DNA of 64,000 bases from assembly GCA_934293575.1 (NCBI GenBank), contig CAKQYU010000001.1, positions 310,001 to 374,000 of the forward strand. The letters run 5' to 3'. Every line of letters starts with the position of its first letter. The stretch's first letter is position 1. This DNA comes from an uncultured Lachnospiraceae bacterium. Its GTDB lineage: Bacteria; Bacillota; Clostridia; Lachnospirales; Lachnospiraceae. Shown in pieces: positions 28,236-37,330 of this stretch. The notes beneath the pieces were generated by a model. The model made no database searches and had not been told where the DNA came from. It saw nothing but the letters and a program-made list of their open reading frames with translations. Position numbers and translations under genes: made by a program.

Positions 28236-30299
28236 ATGATTAAGGTTTTAGATCAGGCAACGATTAATAAAATAGCTGCCGGTGAGGTTGTAGAACGTCC
28301 TTCGTCTGTAGTGAAGGAATTGGTAGAAAATGCGATTGATGCAGGCGCGAGTGCGATTACGGTTGAAATTAAGGATGGAGGAACTACATTTATCCGTATT
28401 ACGGATAATGGAGCAGGAATACAAAAGGAAGAGGTCCCGACCGCCTTTGTCCGTCATGCGACCAGCAAGATTTTATCGGTTGAGGATTTGTTGTGTATTC
28501 GTTCACTTGGTTTTCGAGGTGAGGCATTGGCAAGTATAGCCGCAGTTGCGCAGGTAGAGTGTATATCCAAAACAGCTACGGATTTAACCGGAATACGTTA
28601 TGAGATTCATGGTTCGAAGGAAGTTGCAAAGGAAGAAATCGGAGCACCGACCGGAACTACAATTATTGTCCGAAATCTGTTCTACAATGTTCCTGCCAGA
28701 AAAAAATTCCTGAAAACAACGATGACGGAAGCCGGATACATAACAGATTTAATCATACGTCTTGCATTATCGCATCCGGATATTTCCTTTAAGTATATTA
28801 TGAATGGTTCCAATAAAATTGCCACTTCCGGGAATGGAAAGTTACAGGATGTGATTTACCAGATTTACGGTAAAGATGTATCATCGAATCTATTGCCAAT
28901 CAAACGGCAGGTTGGCGATTTTAAAATGGAAGGATATATCGGAAAGGCTTATGTTTCCAAAGGAAACAGAAGTTTTGAACATTACTTTATAAATGGGCGT
29001 TCCATAAGGAGCAATATCATGAATCGGGCAATCGAAGAGGGGTATAAATCCTTTGTAATGATTCATAAATTTCCATTTACTGCGCTGCATTTAACTTTAG
29101 ATAGTAACAAGCTGGATGTAAATGTGCATCCTCAGAAAATGGAATTTAAGTATGCGGATAATGAGCAGTTGTTCCATTTTGTAAAGGATACGATAAGACA
29201 GGCATTGTTGAGTGAAGAAATGATACAAGACGTATCCTTGCGCAGTGCCAAGGAAGAAAAAGAAATATTGATTGAACAACAGAAAAAACAGTTACTGCAT
29301 GTGCCGGAACCGTTTGAAAAACAGGCAAGGATGATACGGACAAAGCAGATGGCGGATACGGAAAAAACACAATTGAGGGAATCTTTGGAAATAAAATCAG
29401 AACCGAAGGCAAGTGTAATACCGGAAGTATCGGCAGAACCGGAAGCAAATGTAACACCGGAAGCAAATGTAACACCGGAAGTATCGGTAGAACCGAAAGC
29501 AAGCATAGCGCCGGAAGTATCGGCAGAACCGGAAGTAAGTGTAGCGCCGGAAGTATCGGCAGAACCGGAAGCAAGCGTAACATCGGAAACATTGACACAA
29601 CCGGAAGGAAAAATATATCCGGTACAAGAAGTTAAATTGGCTGAAAAACATACCCCGGAACTTAAGGGAACACAGTTAGAATTGCCGGTTGAACAGTTTA
29701 TGTCAAAGGAAGCAAGAAAAAAACATCGTCTGATTGGACAGGTTTTTAAAACCTATTGGATGATTGAATATGATAATAAATTATATGTTGTAGACCAGCA
29801 TGCCGCTCATGAAAAGGTCATGTTTGAACGTCTGATGAAAAAGATGAGCGAAAAAACAGTTCTTTCCCAGCATTTATTGCCACCGAAGGTATTGCATTTA
29901 TCCGGGGTGGAGCATATAACCGTTATGCAGAATCTCAATTTATTCCAACAGGCTGGATTTGAACTTGAGGATTTTGGAGATGACAGTATTGTGTTAAGGG
30001 CAATGCCGGATGATATTATGGGTGTTGACCCGGAACTTTTGTTTCAGGAATTACTGGGGGTATTAGTAGATAATATCGGAACATTAAGCATTGATTTCTT
30101 TGTCGAAAAATTATCGGGAATGGCATGTAAGGCTGCAATTAAGGGAAATACAACGATTTCGGATAAGGAAGCGGATACGCTGATTGATGAAATGCTGTCA
30201 CTTGACAATCCGTATAACTGTCCGCACGGAAGACCGACAATGATTGCGATTTCCCAATATGAATTAGAACGAAAGTTTAAGAGGATTCAGGATAAATGA
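28236..30299 (+). CDS. mutL: DNA mismatch repair protein MutL with latent endonuclease domain
   Basis: GHKL ATPase that couples MutS to strand incision. N-terminal domain: INKIAAGEVVERPSSVVKELVENAIDAG, RITDNGAGI, SLGFRGEALASI. The C-terminal dimerisation domain holds DQHAAHEKVMFE at about residues 520-531, the metal-binding endonuclease motif found where MutH is absent, and the CPHGRPT motif near the end; so this MutL should nick DNA itself. The linker (about residues 385-455) is a Pro/Glu/Val/Ala repeat tract, annotated separately. The stop codon overlaps the miaA start (ATGA). Confidence 0.97.
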   Translation: MIKVLDQATINKIAAGEVVERPSSVVKELVENAIDAGASAITVEIKDGGTTFIRITDNGAGIQKEEVPTAFVRHATSKILSVEDLLCIRSLGFRGEALASIAAVAQVECISKTATDLTGIRYEIHGSKEVAKEEIGAPTGTTIIVRNLFYNVPARKKFLKTTMTEAGYITDLIIRLALSHPDISFKYIMNGSNKIATSGNGKLQDVIYQIYGKDVSSNLLPIKRQVGDFKMEGYIGKAYVSKGNRSFEHYFINGRSIRSNIMNRAIEEGYKSFVMIHKFPFTALHLTLDSNKLDVNVHPQKMEFKYADNEQLFHFVKDTIRQALLSEEMIQDVSLRSAKEEKEILIEQQKKQLLHVPEPFEKQARMIRTKQMADTEKTQLRESLEIKSEPKASVIPEVSAEPEANVTPEANVTPEVSVEPKASIAPEVSAEPEVSVAPEVSAEPEASVTSETLTQPEGKIYPVQEVKLAEKHTPELKGTQLELPVEQFMSKEARKKHRLIGQVFKTYWMIEYDNKLYVVDQHAAHEKVMFERLMKKMSEKTVLSQHLLPPKVLHLSGVEHITVMQNLNLFQQAGFELEDFGDDSIVLRAMPDDIMGVDPELLFQELLGVLVDNIGTLSIDFFVEKLSGMACKAAIKGNTTISDKEADTLIDEMLSLDNPYNCPHGRPTMIAISQYELERKFKRIQDK
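29399..29604 (+). repeat. In-frame imperfect tandem repeats in the MutL linker
   Basis: Roughly 18- and 36-base units encoding variants of PEVSAEPEASV and PEANVT are repeated several times. One 18-base unit is perfectly duplicated, at 29439-29456 and 29457-29474. All units are multiples of three, so gain or loss would change linker length without frameshift. The tract is flexible in prediction (no hydrophobic core, Pro every 4-6 residues). Confidence 0.85.
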
Positions 30300-31252
30300 T
30301 GAATAAAAAACCATTGATTATATTAACCGGACCGACTGCGGTTGGAAAGACATCCTTGTCTGTTGAGCTGGCAAAGGCAGTAAACGGAGAAATGATATCT
30401 GCGGATTCAATGCAGGTTTACAAACAGATGGATATTGGAACAGCTAAGATTAAACCGGAAGAAATGCAGGGAATACAACATTATTTGATTGATATGCTTG
30501 ATCCGAAAGAGGATTTTAATGTTGTGATGTTTCAAAAACTTGCAAAGGAAGCAATAGAAACAATCTATGCAAAGGGGAAAATTCCGATTGTTGTCGGAGG
30601 AACCGGTTTTTATATTCAGGCATTGTTATATGATATTGATTTTGAAGAAACACAGATTAGTGCTTACCGGGATGAATTATCGGAATTTGCAAAACAAAAC
30701 GGTGTACAGGCACTCCATGAAAAATTAAAGGATATTGATCCGGTGTCTTTTAAGGAGATTCATCCGAATAATGTAAAACGTGTAATACGGGCATTGGAAT
30801 TTTATCATGATACAGGGGTGCCGATTTCTAAGCATAATGTGGAACAAGGTCAAAAACAATCTCCTTATAATTTTGTCTATTTTGTATTAAATGATGACAG
30901 AGAAATTTTGTATCAACGGATTGATAAAAGAGTGGATCAAATGATGGAGGAAGGACTGGAAAAGGAAGTAAAAACACTGATTGATTATGGGTGTGATGAA
31001 ACCATGGTGTCTATGCAGGGATTGGGTTATAAAGAATTTTTCCCATATTTTCGAGGAGAATATGACCTTGAGGAAGCAGTCCGTATCTTGAAAAGAGACA
31101 CCAGACATTTTGCAAAACGGCAATTGACATGGTTTCGAAGGGAAAAAGAGGTTACATGGGTAGATAAACAAGAATTTGCGGATTCACGGCAATTACTTGA
31201 ATACATGTTAAACTGCATAAAGGATAAACAGATAACAGGAGAATTAGGATGA
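30296..31252 (+). CDS. miaA: tRNA dimethylallyltransferase
   Basis: Transfers a dimethylallyl group to A37 of tRNAs, giving i6A, the substrate of MiaB encoded upstream. The 318-residue protein starts with the P-loop GPTAVGKTSLS and contains ISADSMQVYKQMDIGTAK, HYLIDMLDP and VGGTGFYIQALL. Two ATG codons stand in tandem at 30296 and 30299; the first overlaps the mutL stop. The gene overlaps the following PLP enzyme gene by 4 bases. In many bacteria hfq follows miaA; it is not present here. Confidence 0.96.
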   Translation: MMNKKPLIILTGPTAVGKTSLSVELAKAVNGEMISADSMQVYKQMDIGTAKIKPEEMQGIQHYLIDMLDPKEDFNVVMFQKLAKEAIETIYAKGKIPIVVGGTGFYIQALLYDIDFEETQISAYRDELSEFAKQNGVQALHEKLKDIDPVSFKEIHPNNVKRVIRALEFYHDTGVPISKHNVEQGQKQSPYNFVYFVLNDDREILYQRIDKRVDQMMEEGLEKEVKTLIDYGCDETMVSMQGLGYKEFFPYFRGEYDLEEAVRILKRDTRHFAKRQLTWFRREKEVTWVDKQEFADSRQLLEYMLNCIKDKQITGELG

Positions 31253-32541
31253 ACGAGAAATTAAGAAATGCATATGAGAATATGGGAATATCGGACCGTA
31301 TCGTAAAAATGGCGGATGAGATTGAGGATTCCCTGAAAGAACGATTTGAAGAGATTGATGCCATTGTTGAATGTAACCAGTTAAAGGTGTTATCTGCAAT
31401 GCAAAAACATAAATTGTCAGATATTCATTTTGCGGGAACAACGGGATATGGATACAATGATGCGGGACGTGAGACTTTGGAAAAAGTCTATGCGGAAATT
31501 TTCGGTACAGAGGCTGCATTAGTCCGTCCACAGATTACATGCGGAACACATGCACTTGCACTTGCACTTATGTCGAATTTACGTCCGGGAGATGAATTGA
31601 TTTCGCCGGTTGGAAAGCCTTACGATACAATGGAAGAGATTATCGGAATCCGGCCTTCAAAAGGTTCCCTTGCGGAATACGGAATCACCTATAAGCAGGT
31701 GGAATTATTGGAAGACGGTACATTTGATTACGATAAGATTAAAGAGGCAATTTCCGATAAGACAAAGATGGTAACAATCCAGCGTTCAAAAGGATATCTG
31801 ACGCGCCCTACATTCAGTGTCGGACAGATTGGTGAATTGATTCATTTTATCAAAGAAATCCGTTCCGACATCATTTGCATGGTAGATAATTGTTATGGTG
31901 AATTTGTAGAATTACAGGAACCGTCAAATGTAGGTGCGGATATGGTTGTAGGCTCTTTAATCAAAAATCCGGGTGGTGGATTAGCGCCGATTGGCGGTTA
32001 TATATGCGGAACAAAGGAATGCGTTGAAAATGCGTATTATCGTTTGACTGCTCCGGGACTGGGCAGTGAGGTTGGAGCAACCTTAAATGTCAATCGAAGC
32101 TTTTTTCAGGGATTGTTTCAGGCTCCGCAGGTGGTTGGCGGTGCGTTAAAGGGAGCGATTTTTGCCGCAAATATATATGAGAAATTAGGATATGCCTGTG
32201 TGCCGAACGCAACAGAAGAACGGCATGATATCATTCAGGCAGTTACCTTCCATAATCCGGATAAGGTGGTTGCGTTTTGTGAAGGTATTCAATATGCGGC
32301 ACCGGTTGACTCGTTTGTTACACCGACACCATGGCCGATGCCCGGCTATGATTGTGATGTTATTATGGCAGCCGGAGCTTTTATATCGGGTGCATCAATT
32401 GAATTGTCTGCGGATGCTCCGATGCATGAGCCGTATACGGTTTATTTTCAGGGAGGATTATCGTATCACCATGCCAAATACGGTATTTTGAAATCACTTG
32501 CCCGCTTAGAAGAAAAAGGACTTTTAAACGAAAACTTGTAG
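31249..32541 (+). CDS. PLP-dependent protein of the aluminium-resistance / methionine gamma-lyase-like family (YnbB)
   Basis: A 430-residue fold-type I PLP enzyme. The N-terminal AMQKHKLSDIHFAGTTGYGYND is the signature of the family called aluminium resistance protein or YnbB; the Schiff-base lysine is probably in GSLIKNPGGGLAP. It is related to cystathionine/methionine gamma-lyases, but the physiological substrate is unknown and the aluminium-resistance name is historical. Location after miaA is common in Firmicutes. AGGAG precedes the ATG, which overlaps the miaA stop. Confidence 0.85.
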   Translation: MNEKLRNAYENMGISDRIVKMADEIEDSLKERFEEIDAIVECNQLKVLSAMQKHKLSDIHFAGTTGYGYNDAGRETLEKVYAEIFGTEAALVRPQITCGTHALALALMSNLRPGDELISPVGKPYDTMEEIIGIRPSKGSLAEYGITYKQVELLEDGTFDYDKIKEAISDKTKMVTIQRSKGYLTRPTFSVGQIGELIHFIKEIRSDIICMVDNCYGEFVELQEPSNVGADMVVGSLIKNPGGGLAPIGGYICGTKECVENAYYRLTAPGLGSEVGATLNVNRSFFQGLFQAPQVVGGALKGAIFAANIYEKLGYACVPNATEERHDIIQAVTFHNPDKVVAFCEGIQYAAPVDSFVTPTPWPMPGYDCDVIMAAGAFISGASIELSADAPMHEPYTVYFQGGLSYHHAKYGILKSLARLEEKGLLNENL

Positions 32542-32609
32542 ATTATAACTATATATGATACAATATATAGAATGTAAATTGGTAATTATTTGCAAAAAGG
32601 AGTAGATAA

Positions 32610-32879
32610 ATGGCAGGTGCAGTAGGTAATTCAAGGAAAAATAATTGGATTTTGGTTATTATATTGTTGTGTGGTATCGTACTGGGAGGATACATTGGAA
32701 CGCTGGCATCCCATGTCAGTTTTCTTAGCTGGCTGGCATATGGCAATACGTTTGGTTTGACTTCTCCGGTTGTATTGGATCTGGGAATTATTGTATTGAC
32801 ATTCGGCCTGACCATTACAATCAATATTGCAAGCATTATTGGGCTGATTATTGGCATTATTTGCTACAGATTTATATAA
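32610..32879 (+). CDS. DUF4321 small membrane protein
   Basis: An 89-residue protein with two clear hydrophobic helices (about residues 14-32 and 55-87, the second possibly two short segments) and a short basic N-terminus, NSRKNN. It matches the DUF4321 family of Clostridia, frequently encoded just before mreBC or maf/radC genes. Function unknown. AAAAGGAG precedes the start; mreC follows 15 bases after the stop. Confidence 0.78.
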   Translation: MAGAVGNSRKNNWILVIILLCGIVLGGYIGTLASHVSFLSWLAYGNTFGLTSPVVLDLGIIVLTFGLTITINIASIIGLIIGIICYRFI

Positions 32880-32894
32880 AAGGACGGTATCGGT

Positions 32895-33935
32895 ATGAAT
32901 TTTCAGGATCGTAAATTGATTCCATCTAAATATATATATTTATTTATGGCGTTTATATGTTTTTTATTATTGTTTTTTTCCGTTGTGTTCGGAGAACGCT
33001 TTTCGGTATTGAAGAAGGTTGTCAGTTCTGTGGTTACGCCAATGCAATCCGGAATTAATGAGCTGGGTACCCAGATTTATGATAATGTGGTTGACCGAAA
33101 AGAAAATAAAGAATTGATGAAGGAAAACAAGGAACTTGCAAAAAAACTGGAAGAGACGGAAGCAAAACTTCAAAAATGTGAGCAGGATAGCTATGAGCTA
33201 AAGAGAATCCAGCAATTGGTTGGATTGGAAGAACAATATCCGGATTATGAAATGGTAGGTGCAAGAGTGATTGCAACGGATTCTACCAACTGGTTTTATA
33301 CCTTTATCATCAATAAAGGGTCTGCGGATGGAATTGAAGTTGGATGTAATGTTCTTGCCGGGAACGGACTGGCAGGAATTGTAACCGAGGTTGGAAGAAA
33401 TTATGCAAAAGTCAGAGCAATTATAGATGATAACAGCCATATCAGTGCCAGCGTGTCCGGAACGGATACGTTATGTACGGTATCCGGTGATTTGTCACAG
33501 ATGAAAGACGGATATATCAAAGTAGGATATATTAACAAAGAGGATCAGATTGAGGAGGGAGCAAAACTGGTTACTTCTCAGGTAAGTGATAAATTCCTTC
33601 CGGGATTGTTGATTGGTTATATTACGGATGTTAAGGTGGATTCCAACAACCTGACACAGTCTGCAAAATGCATTCCTGTTGTTGATTTCCGAAATATAAA
33701 AGAAGTAATGGTGATTCTGACGAAAAAAGAATCTGTCAAGAGCGCTTCTTCAAATGAGATAATTTTTGATAATATTTCAGATGTAAAATCCGATGAACAG
33801 GATGCTGCCTCGGCAAAGACAACAGAGGCAACAACCGAAAAATCAGAAAAGGATGATACAACACAGGAGACAACGACAGAAGTAACGACGGATACAACAA
33901 CACAGGAGGCATCTTCTGAAAATTCTACAGAATAA
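32895..33935 (+). CDS. mreC: Cell shape-determining protein MreC
   Basis: Bitopic scaffold of the elongation machinery that links MreB filaments to wall synthases. One N-terminal membrane helix (about residues 15-35), a coiled coil with many Glu/Lys (about 65-100, ENKELMKENKELAKKLEET), then the beta-barrel domain including VIATDSTNWFYTFIINKGS and GLAGIVTEVG. A low-complexity tail of about 45 residues rich in Thr, Glu and Ser (from residue 300) is added after the usual domain end. mreB is not upstream; mreD and PBP2 follow in tandem. Confidence 0.93.
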   Translation: MNFQDRKLIPSKYIYLFMAFICFLLLFFSVVFGERFSVLKKVVSSVVTPMQSGINELGTQIYDNVVDRKENKELMKENKELAKKLEETEAKLQKCEQDSYELKRIQQLVGLEEQYPDYEMVGARVIATDSTNWFYTFIINKGSADGIEVGCNVLAGNGLAGIVTEVGRNYAKVRAIIDDNSHISASVSGTDTLCTVSGDLSQMKDGYIKVGYINKEDQIEEGAKLVTSQVSDKFLPGLLIGYITDVKVDSNNLTQSAKCIPVVDFRNIKEVMVILTKKESVKSASSNEIIFDNISDVKSDEQDAASAKTTEATTEKSEKDDTTQETTTEVTTDTTTQEASSENSTE

Positions 33936-33949
33936 AGGAATAATAGATT

Positions 33950-34450
33950 ATGAAACGTTGTATTACAATTGGAGTTATTATATTAATCAGTTTTTTACTG
34001 CAATCGACACTTTTTCATTTTGTTGCATTGGCACAGGTTGTTCCGAATTTAATGTTGATTATTACAATGACATTCGGTTTAATGCGTGGTAGAAAAGAAG
34101 GATTGCTGGTTGGTTTTTTTTCCGGTTTGCTGATTGATATATTTTTTGGAAGCGTATTGGGACCGTATGCATTTATCTATATGACCATTGGTTATCTGAA
34201 TGGATTCTTCCACCGGATTTATTATCTGGAGGATGTATTGCTGCCAATGATTATGATTACAATGAATGAGCTGACATATAATTTTATTATATATGTATGC
34301 TATTTCCTTCTTCGTAACAAACTAAGCTTTGGAACATATTTTAAAAACGTAATATTACCGGAAACGATTTACACAATTGTAATTACATTATTTTTATACA
34401 AAATATTAGTACGAATTAACTTGCGTTTGAAAAAAGCAAAAGAGGCGTAG
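33950..34450 (+). CDS. mreD: Rod shape-determining protein MreD
   Basis: A 166-residue integral membrane protein with about five hydrophobic helices, MreD-like in length and in the motif FFSGLLIDIFFGSVLGPYAF. Part of the elongasome with MreC, RodA and PBP2. The neighbours on both sides support the name, since sequence conservation in this family is low. AAAGGA lies ahead of the start; two bases separate its stop from the PBP2 start. Confidence 0.9.
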   Translation: MKRCITIGVIILISFLLQSTLFHFVALAQVVPNLMLIITMTFGLMRGRKEGLLVGFFSGLLIDIFFGSVLGPYAFIYMTIGYLNGFFHRIYYLEDVLLPMIMITMNELTYNFIIYVCYFLLRNKLSFGTYFKNVILPETIYTIVITLFLYKILVRINLRLKKAKEA

Positions 34451-34452
34451 AT

Positions 34453-37302
34453 ATGTTAAAAGATTTTTTCCTTGCATTAAAAGAATATATAATTGAATAT
34501 GTATCACATCGTTTATTTATATTATCTGTATTTTTTCTTGTTTTATTTTCTATATTGATTGGACGGCTTTTTGTTCTCCAGATATTAGAAGGTGAAGAAC
34601 ATCTGAATAACTTTACATTAAAATCACAGAAAACTTTAACGGTGGAAGCTCCGAGAGGAGATATTTATGATTGTAACGGAAAATTACTGGCTTATAATCA
34701 ATTGGCTTATTCGGTTACTCTAGAAAATACACAGTCTATTTCCGAGGTTGCAAGTGAAAATGGAGTTTCCGAGAATGAATTAAAGAATGCTATTATTTAT
34801 AAGACCTATAAGATTTTACAGAAAAATGGGGATGATTTAGATATCAGCTTTATGCTTACACTGGATGATAAGGGGGAATTTGCATTTAATTCTTCATCCG
34901 AATCTGAGATTTTGCATTTTCTGGCGGATATTTACGGTAAGACACTGGTAGATGATTTGTCCAAGAAACAAAAGAACATGACAGCAGACGATGTATATAA
35001 ATATTTGGCTGATAAAGATTTCTTTAATATTTCAAGTGAATACAGTAAAGAAGATGCTTTAAAGATTATGGCTGTAAGGTATGCATTGTGGCTCAATCGT
35101 TTCCAGCAGTACATTTCGGTAACGATTTCCCGTGATATTTCCGATGAAAGTGTTGCCGACTTAAATGAAAACAGTTCTGATTTATTAGGAATTAATGTTA
35201 TTGTAGATTCAATCCGTGTATATAATGATTCAAAATATTTTGCTCATATCATTGGATATATAGGTGCTATTTCTACGGATGAGATGAAGACATATAACGA
35301 GAATCTTAAAGAAGAAGATCAGTATAGTAATAATGATATGATTGGTAAAATCGGCTTGGAACAGATATATGAAGAGACACTCCGTGGTAAAAATGGTGTA
35401 GAAGAGATTTATGTTGATAATCTGGGTAAGGTGATTGAACGGACCAATACACAGGAATCGGTTGCGGGTGAAGATATTTATTTAACGATTGATTCGGATT
35501 TACAAAAATACTGTTATGATTCTTTAGAAAAAGAAATCTGCAGTGTGTTACTGAGTAATATAACGGATGAGGAAGTGGATGAAGAGGATAATCCATCGCA
35601 GAGAATCCCGATATCCAATGTATATTATGCATTATTTGATAACAATGCGCTGGATATAACTCATTTAAGTGCAGAGGACGCAGGACCGTATGAACAAAGC
35701 ATAAACCAGACTTTGAACAGTTCAAGAGACTATGTATTACAAAGAATCCGTCAGATTATGATGGTGGAAAATACAGATATGAACAGTCTGGATGCAGAAT
35801 ATACGGCATATATGGAATATATTTATTCCAAACTGGCGGAAAACGGAATTTATAATACCAAGACAATTGAAAGTACGGATGAAACTTATAAGGAATATTT
35901 AGCCGGTAATATTTCTTTAGGAACCTATTTGCAGTATGCGATAAATCAGGGCGCAATTGATATCAAAAGCTTTGAATTGTCAAATGATTATTATGACTCT
36001 CAGGAAGTTTATAATGCTTTGGTTGATTATGTAAATTCGATGTTGGAACAGGATACGGATTTCGACAAATTAATTATGAAATACATGATAAAATCCAATC
36101 GTGTGAGTGGTGAACAGGTAATTCAGATTTTGTTTGAACAGGGTGTTTTAGACAAGTCGAAAGATGAGGATTATACCGATTTTTCAACGGGTGAGTTATC
36201 GGCATATACATTTATCCGCAGAAAAATCAATAACCTCGAAATTACACCGGCACAATTGGCATTGGATCCTTGTGAGGGTTCGGTTGTGGTAACGGATACC
36301 GATACGGGTGAGGTACTGGCAATGGTCAGCTATCCAAGCTTTGATAACAACCGGTTGACCAATAGTGTTGACTCAGAATATTATTCACAATTAATATCAG
36401 ATAAAACAAAACCTTTGTATAATCGTGCCACTCAGCAGCGAACCGCACCGGGTTCCACCTATAAGATGTTGACGACGATAGCAGGTGTAGAAGAAAATGC
36501 CATTCAGTTAGATACGGAAATTGAAGATGAGGGTATTTATACTAAGATTACACCGCCTGCAAAATGTTGGATTTATCCGGGTAATCATGGAACAATTGGC
36601 ATTGAGGAAGCATTGGAGGTGTCTTGTAACTTCTTCTTCTATGAAGTTGGATATCGTCTAGGTGGTGGTGAGGATAATTTTTCGGATGCAGACGGTTTGA
36701 GTAAATTGTCAAAATATGCATCAATGTTTGGCTTAGATACCACATCCGGAATTGAGTTGGACGAAATCGCACCAAAGGTATCGGATGAAACGGTTGTACG
36801 AAGTGCAATCGGACAGGGAACAAACTCATTTACGCCAACACAGTTATCCCGCTATGTAACAACGATTGCAAACAGCGGAACCTGTTATGATTTAAGTATC
36901 ATTAAGGAAATTAAAAACATTGACGGTAAAACGACATATTCAAATCCTCATAATGTCCACGGCAAAGTAGAAATTGAATCGGATTTGTGGAATACCGTGC
37001 ATAATGGTATGAGGCGGGTAGTTACGAATCATACATCCGAGGATATGTTAATTAACAAGATTGATGTAGCGGTTGCCGGTAAAACAGGAACCGCGGAAGA
37101 GGTTACAACAAGACCGAGTCATTCTTTGTTTGTATCCTATGCACCGTTTGATTCGCCGGAGATTTCTGTTACCACCGTTATTCCTTTTGGTTATTCTTCC
37201 GGTAATGCGGAGGAGTTGGCTGGATTTATATATGCGTATTACTTTGATCAGGATAAATTACAGGATGCGTATATGACGGGAAATGTAAACATGTCCGATT
37301 AA
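34453..37302 (+). CDS. Penicillin-binding protein 2 (transpeptidase, MrdA type)
   Basis: Class B penicillin-binding protein that cross-links peptidoglycan during elongation, partner of RodA encoded 2 kb downstream. One membrane helix (about residues 18-40), the dimerisation domain with EAPRGDIYDCNGKLLAYN, then the transpeptidase domain with the active-site S-x-x-K as STYK (Ser668), SCN, and KTGTAEE near residue 877. At 949 residues it is about 300 longer than typical; the extra sequence lies between the dimerisation domain and the catalytic domain (about residues 370-600), acidic and Tyr-rich. Long forms occur in Lachnospiraceae, so this is probably a lineage feature. Confidence 0.92.
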   Translation: MLKDFFLALKEYIIEYVSHRLFILSVFFLVLFSILIGRLFVLQILEGEEHLNNFTLKSQKTLTVEAPRGDIYDCNGKLLAYNQLAYSVTLENTQSISEVASENGVSENELKNAIIYKTYKILQKNGDDLDISFMLTLDDKGEFAFNSSSESEILHFLADIYGKTLVDDLSKKQKNMTADDVYKYLADKDFFNISSEYSKEDALKIMAVRYALWLNRFQQYISVTISRDISDESVADLNENSSDLLGINVIVDSIRVYNDSKYFAHIIGYIGAISTDEMKTYNENLKEEDQYSNNDMIGKIGLEQIYEETLRGKNGVEEIYVDNLGKVIERTNTQESVAGEDIYLTIDSDLQKYCYDSLEKEICSVLLSNITDEEVDEEDNPSQRIPISNVYYALFDNNALDITHLSAEDAGPYEQSINQTLNSSRDYVLQRIRQIMMVENTDMNSLDAEYTAYMEYIYSKLAENGIYNTKTIESTDETYKEYLAGNISLGTYLQYAINQGAIDIKSFELSNDYYDSQEVYNALVDYVNSMLEQDTDFDKLIMKYMIKSNRVSGEQVIQILFEQGVLDKSKDEDYTDFSTGELSAYTFIRRKINNLEITPAQLALDPCEGSVVVTDTDTGEVLAMVSYPSFDNNRLTNSVDSEYYSQLISDKTKPLYNRATQQRTAPGSTYKMLTTIAGVEENAIQLDTEIEDEGIYTKITPPAKCWIYPGNHGTIGIEEALEVSCNFFFYEVGYRLGGGEDNFSDADGLSKLSKYASMFGLDTTSGIELDEIAPKVSDETVVRSAIGQGTNSFTPTQLSRYVTTIANSGTCYDLSIIKEIKNIDGKTTYSNPHNVHGKVEIESDLWNTVHNGMRRVVTNHTSEDMLINKIDVAVAGKTGTAEEVTTRPSHSLFVSYAPFDSPEISVTTVIPFGYSSGNAEELAGFIYAYYFDQDKLQDAYMTGNVNMSD

Positions 37303-37330
37303 TACAGACAAATGAATTTGAGGTTTCTAT

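Noticed and set aside
29146..29651. Overlapping - strand frames opposite mutL, rich in Leu/Pro or Cys/Tyr/Arg repeats
   Set aside because: Their repeats are the antisense image of the MutL linker repeats; no start signals.
37300..37330. Search for a terminator between PBP2 and minC
   Set aside because: No hairpin; the gap is 28 bases with a ribosome binding site, so the genes are probably in one transcript.
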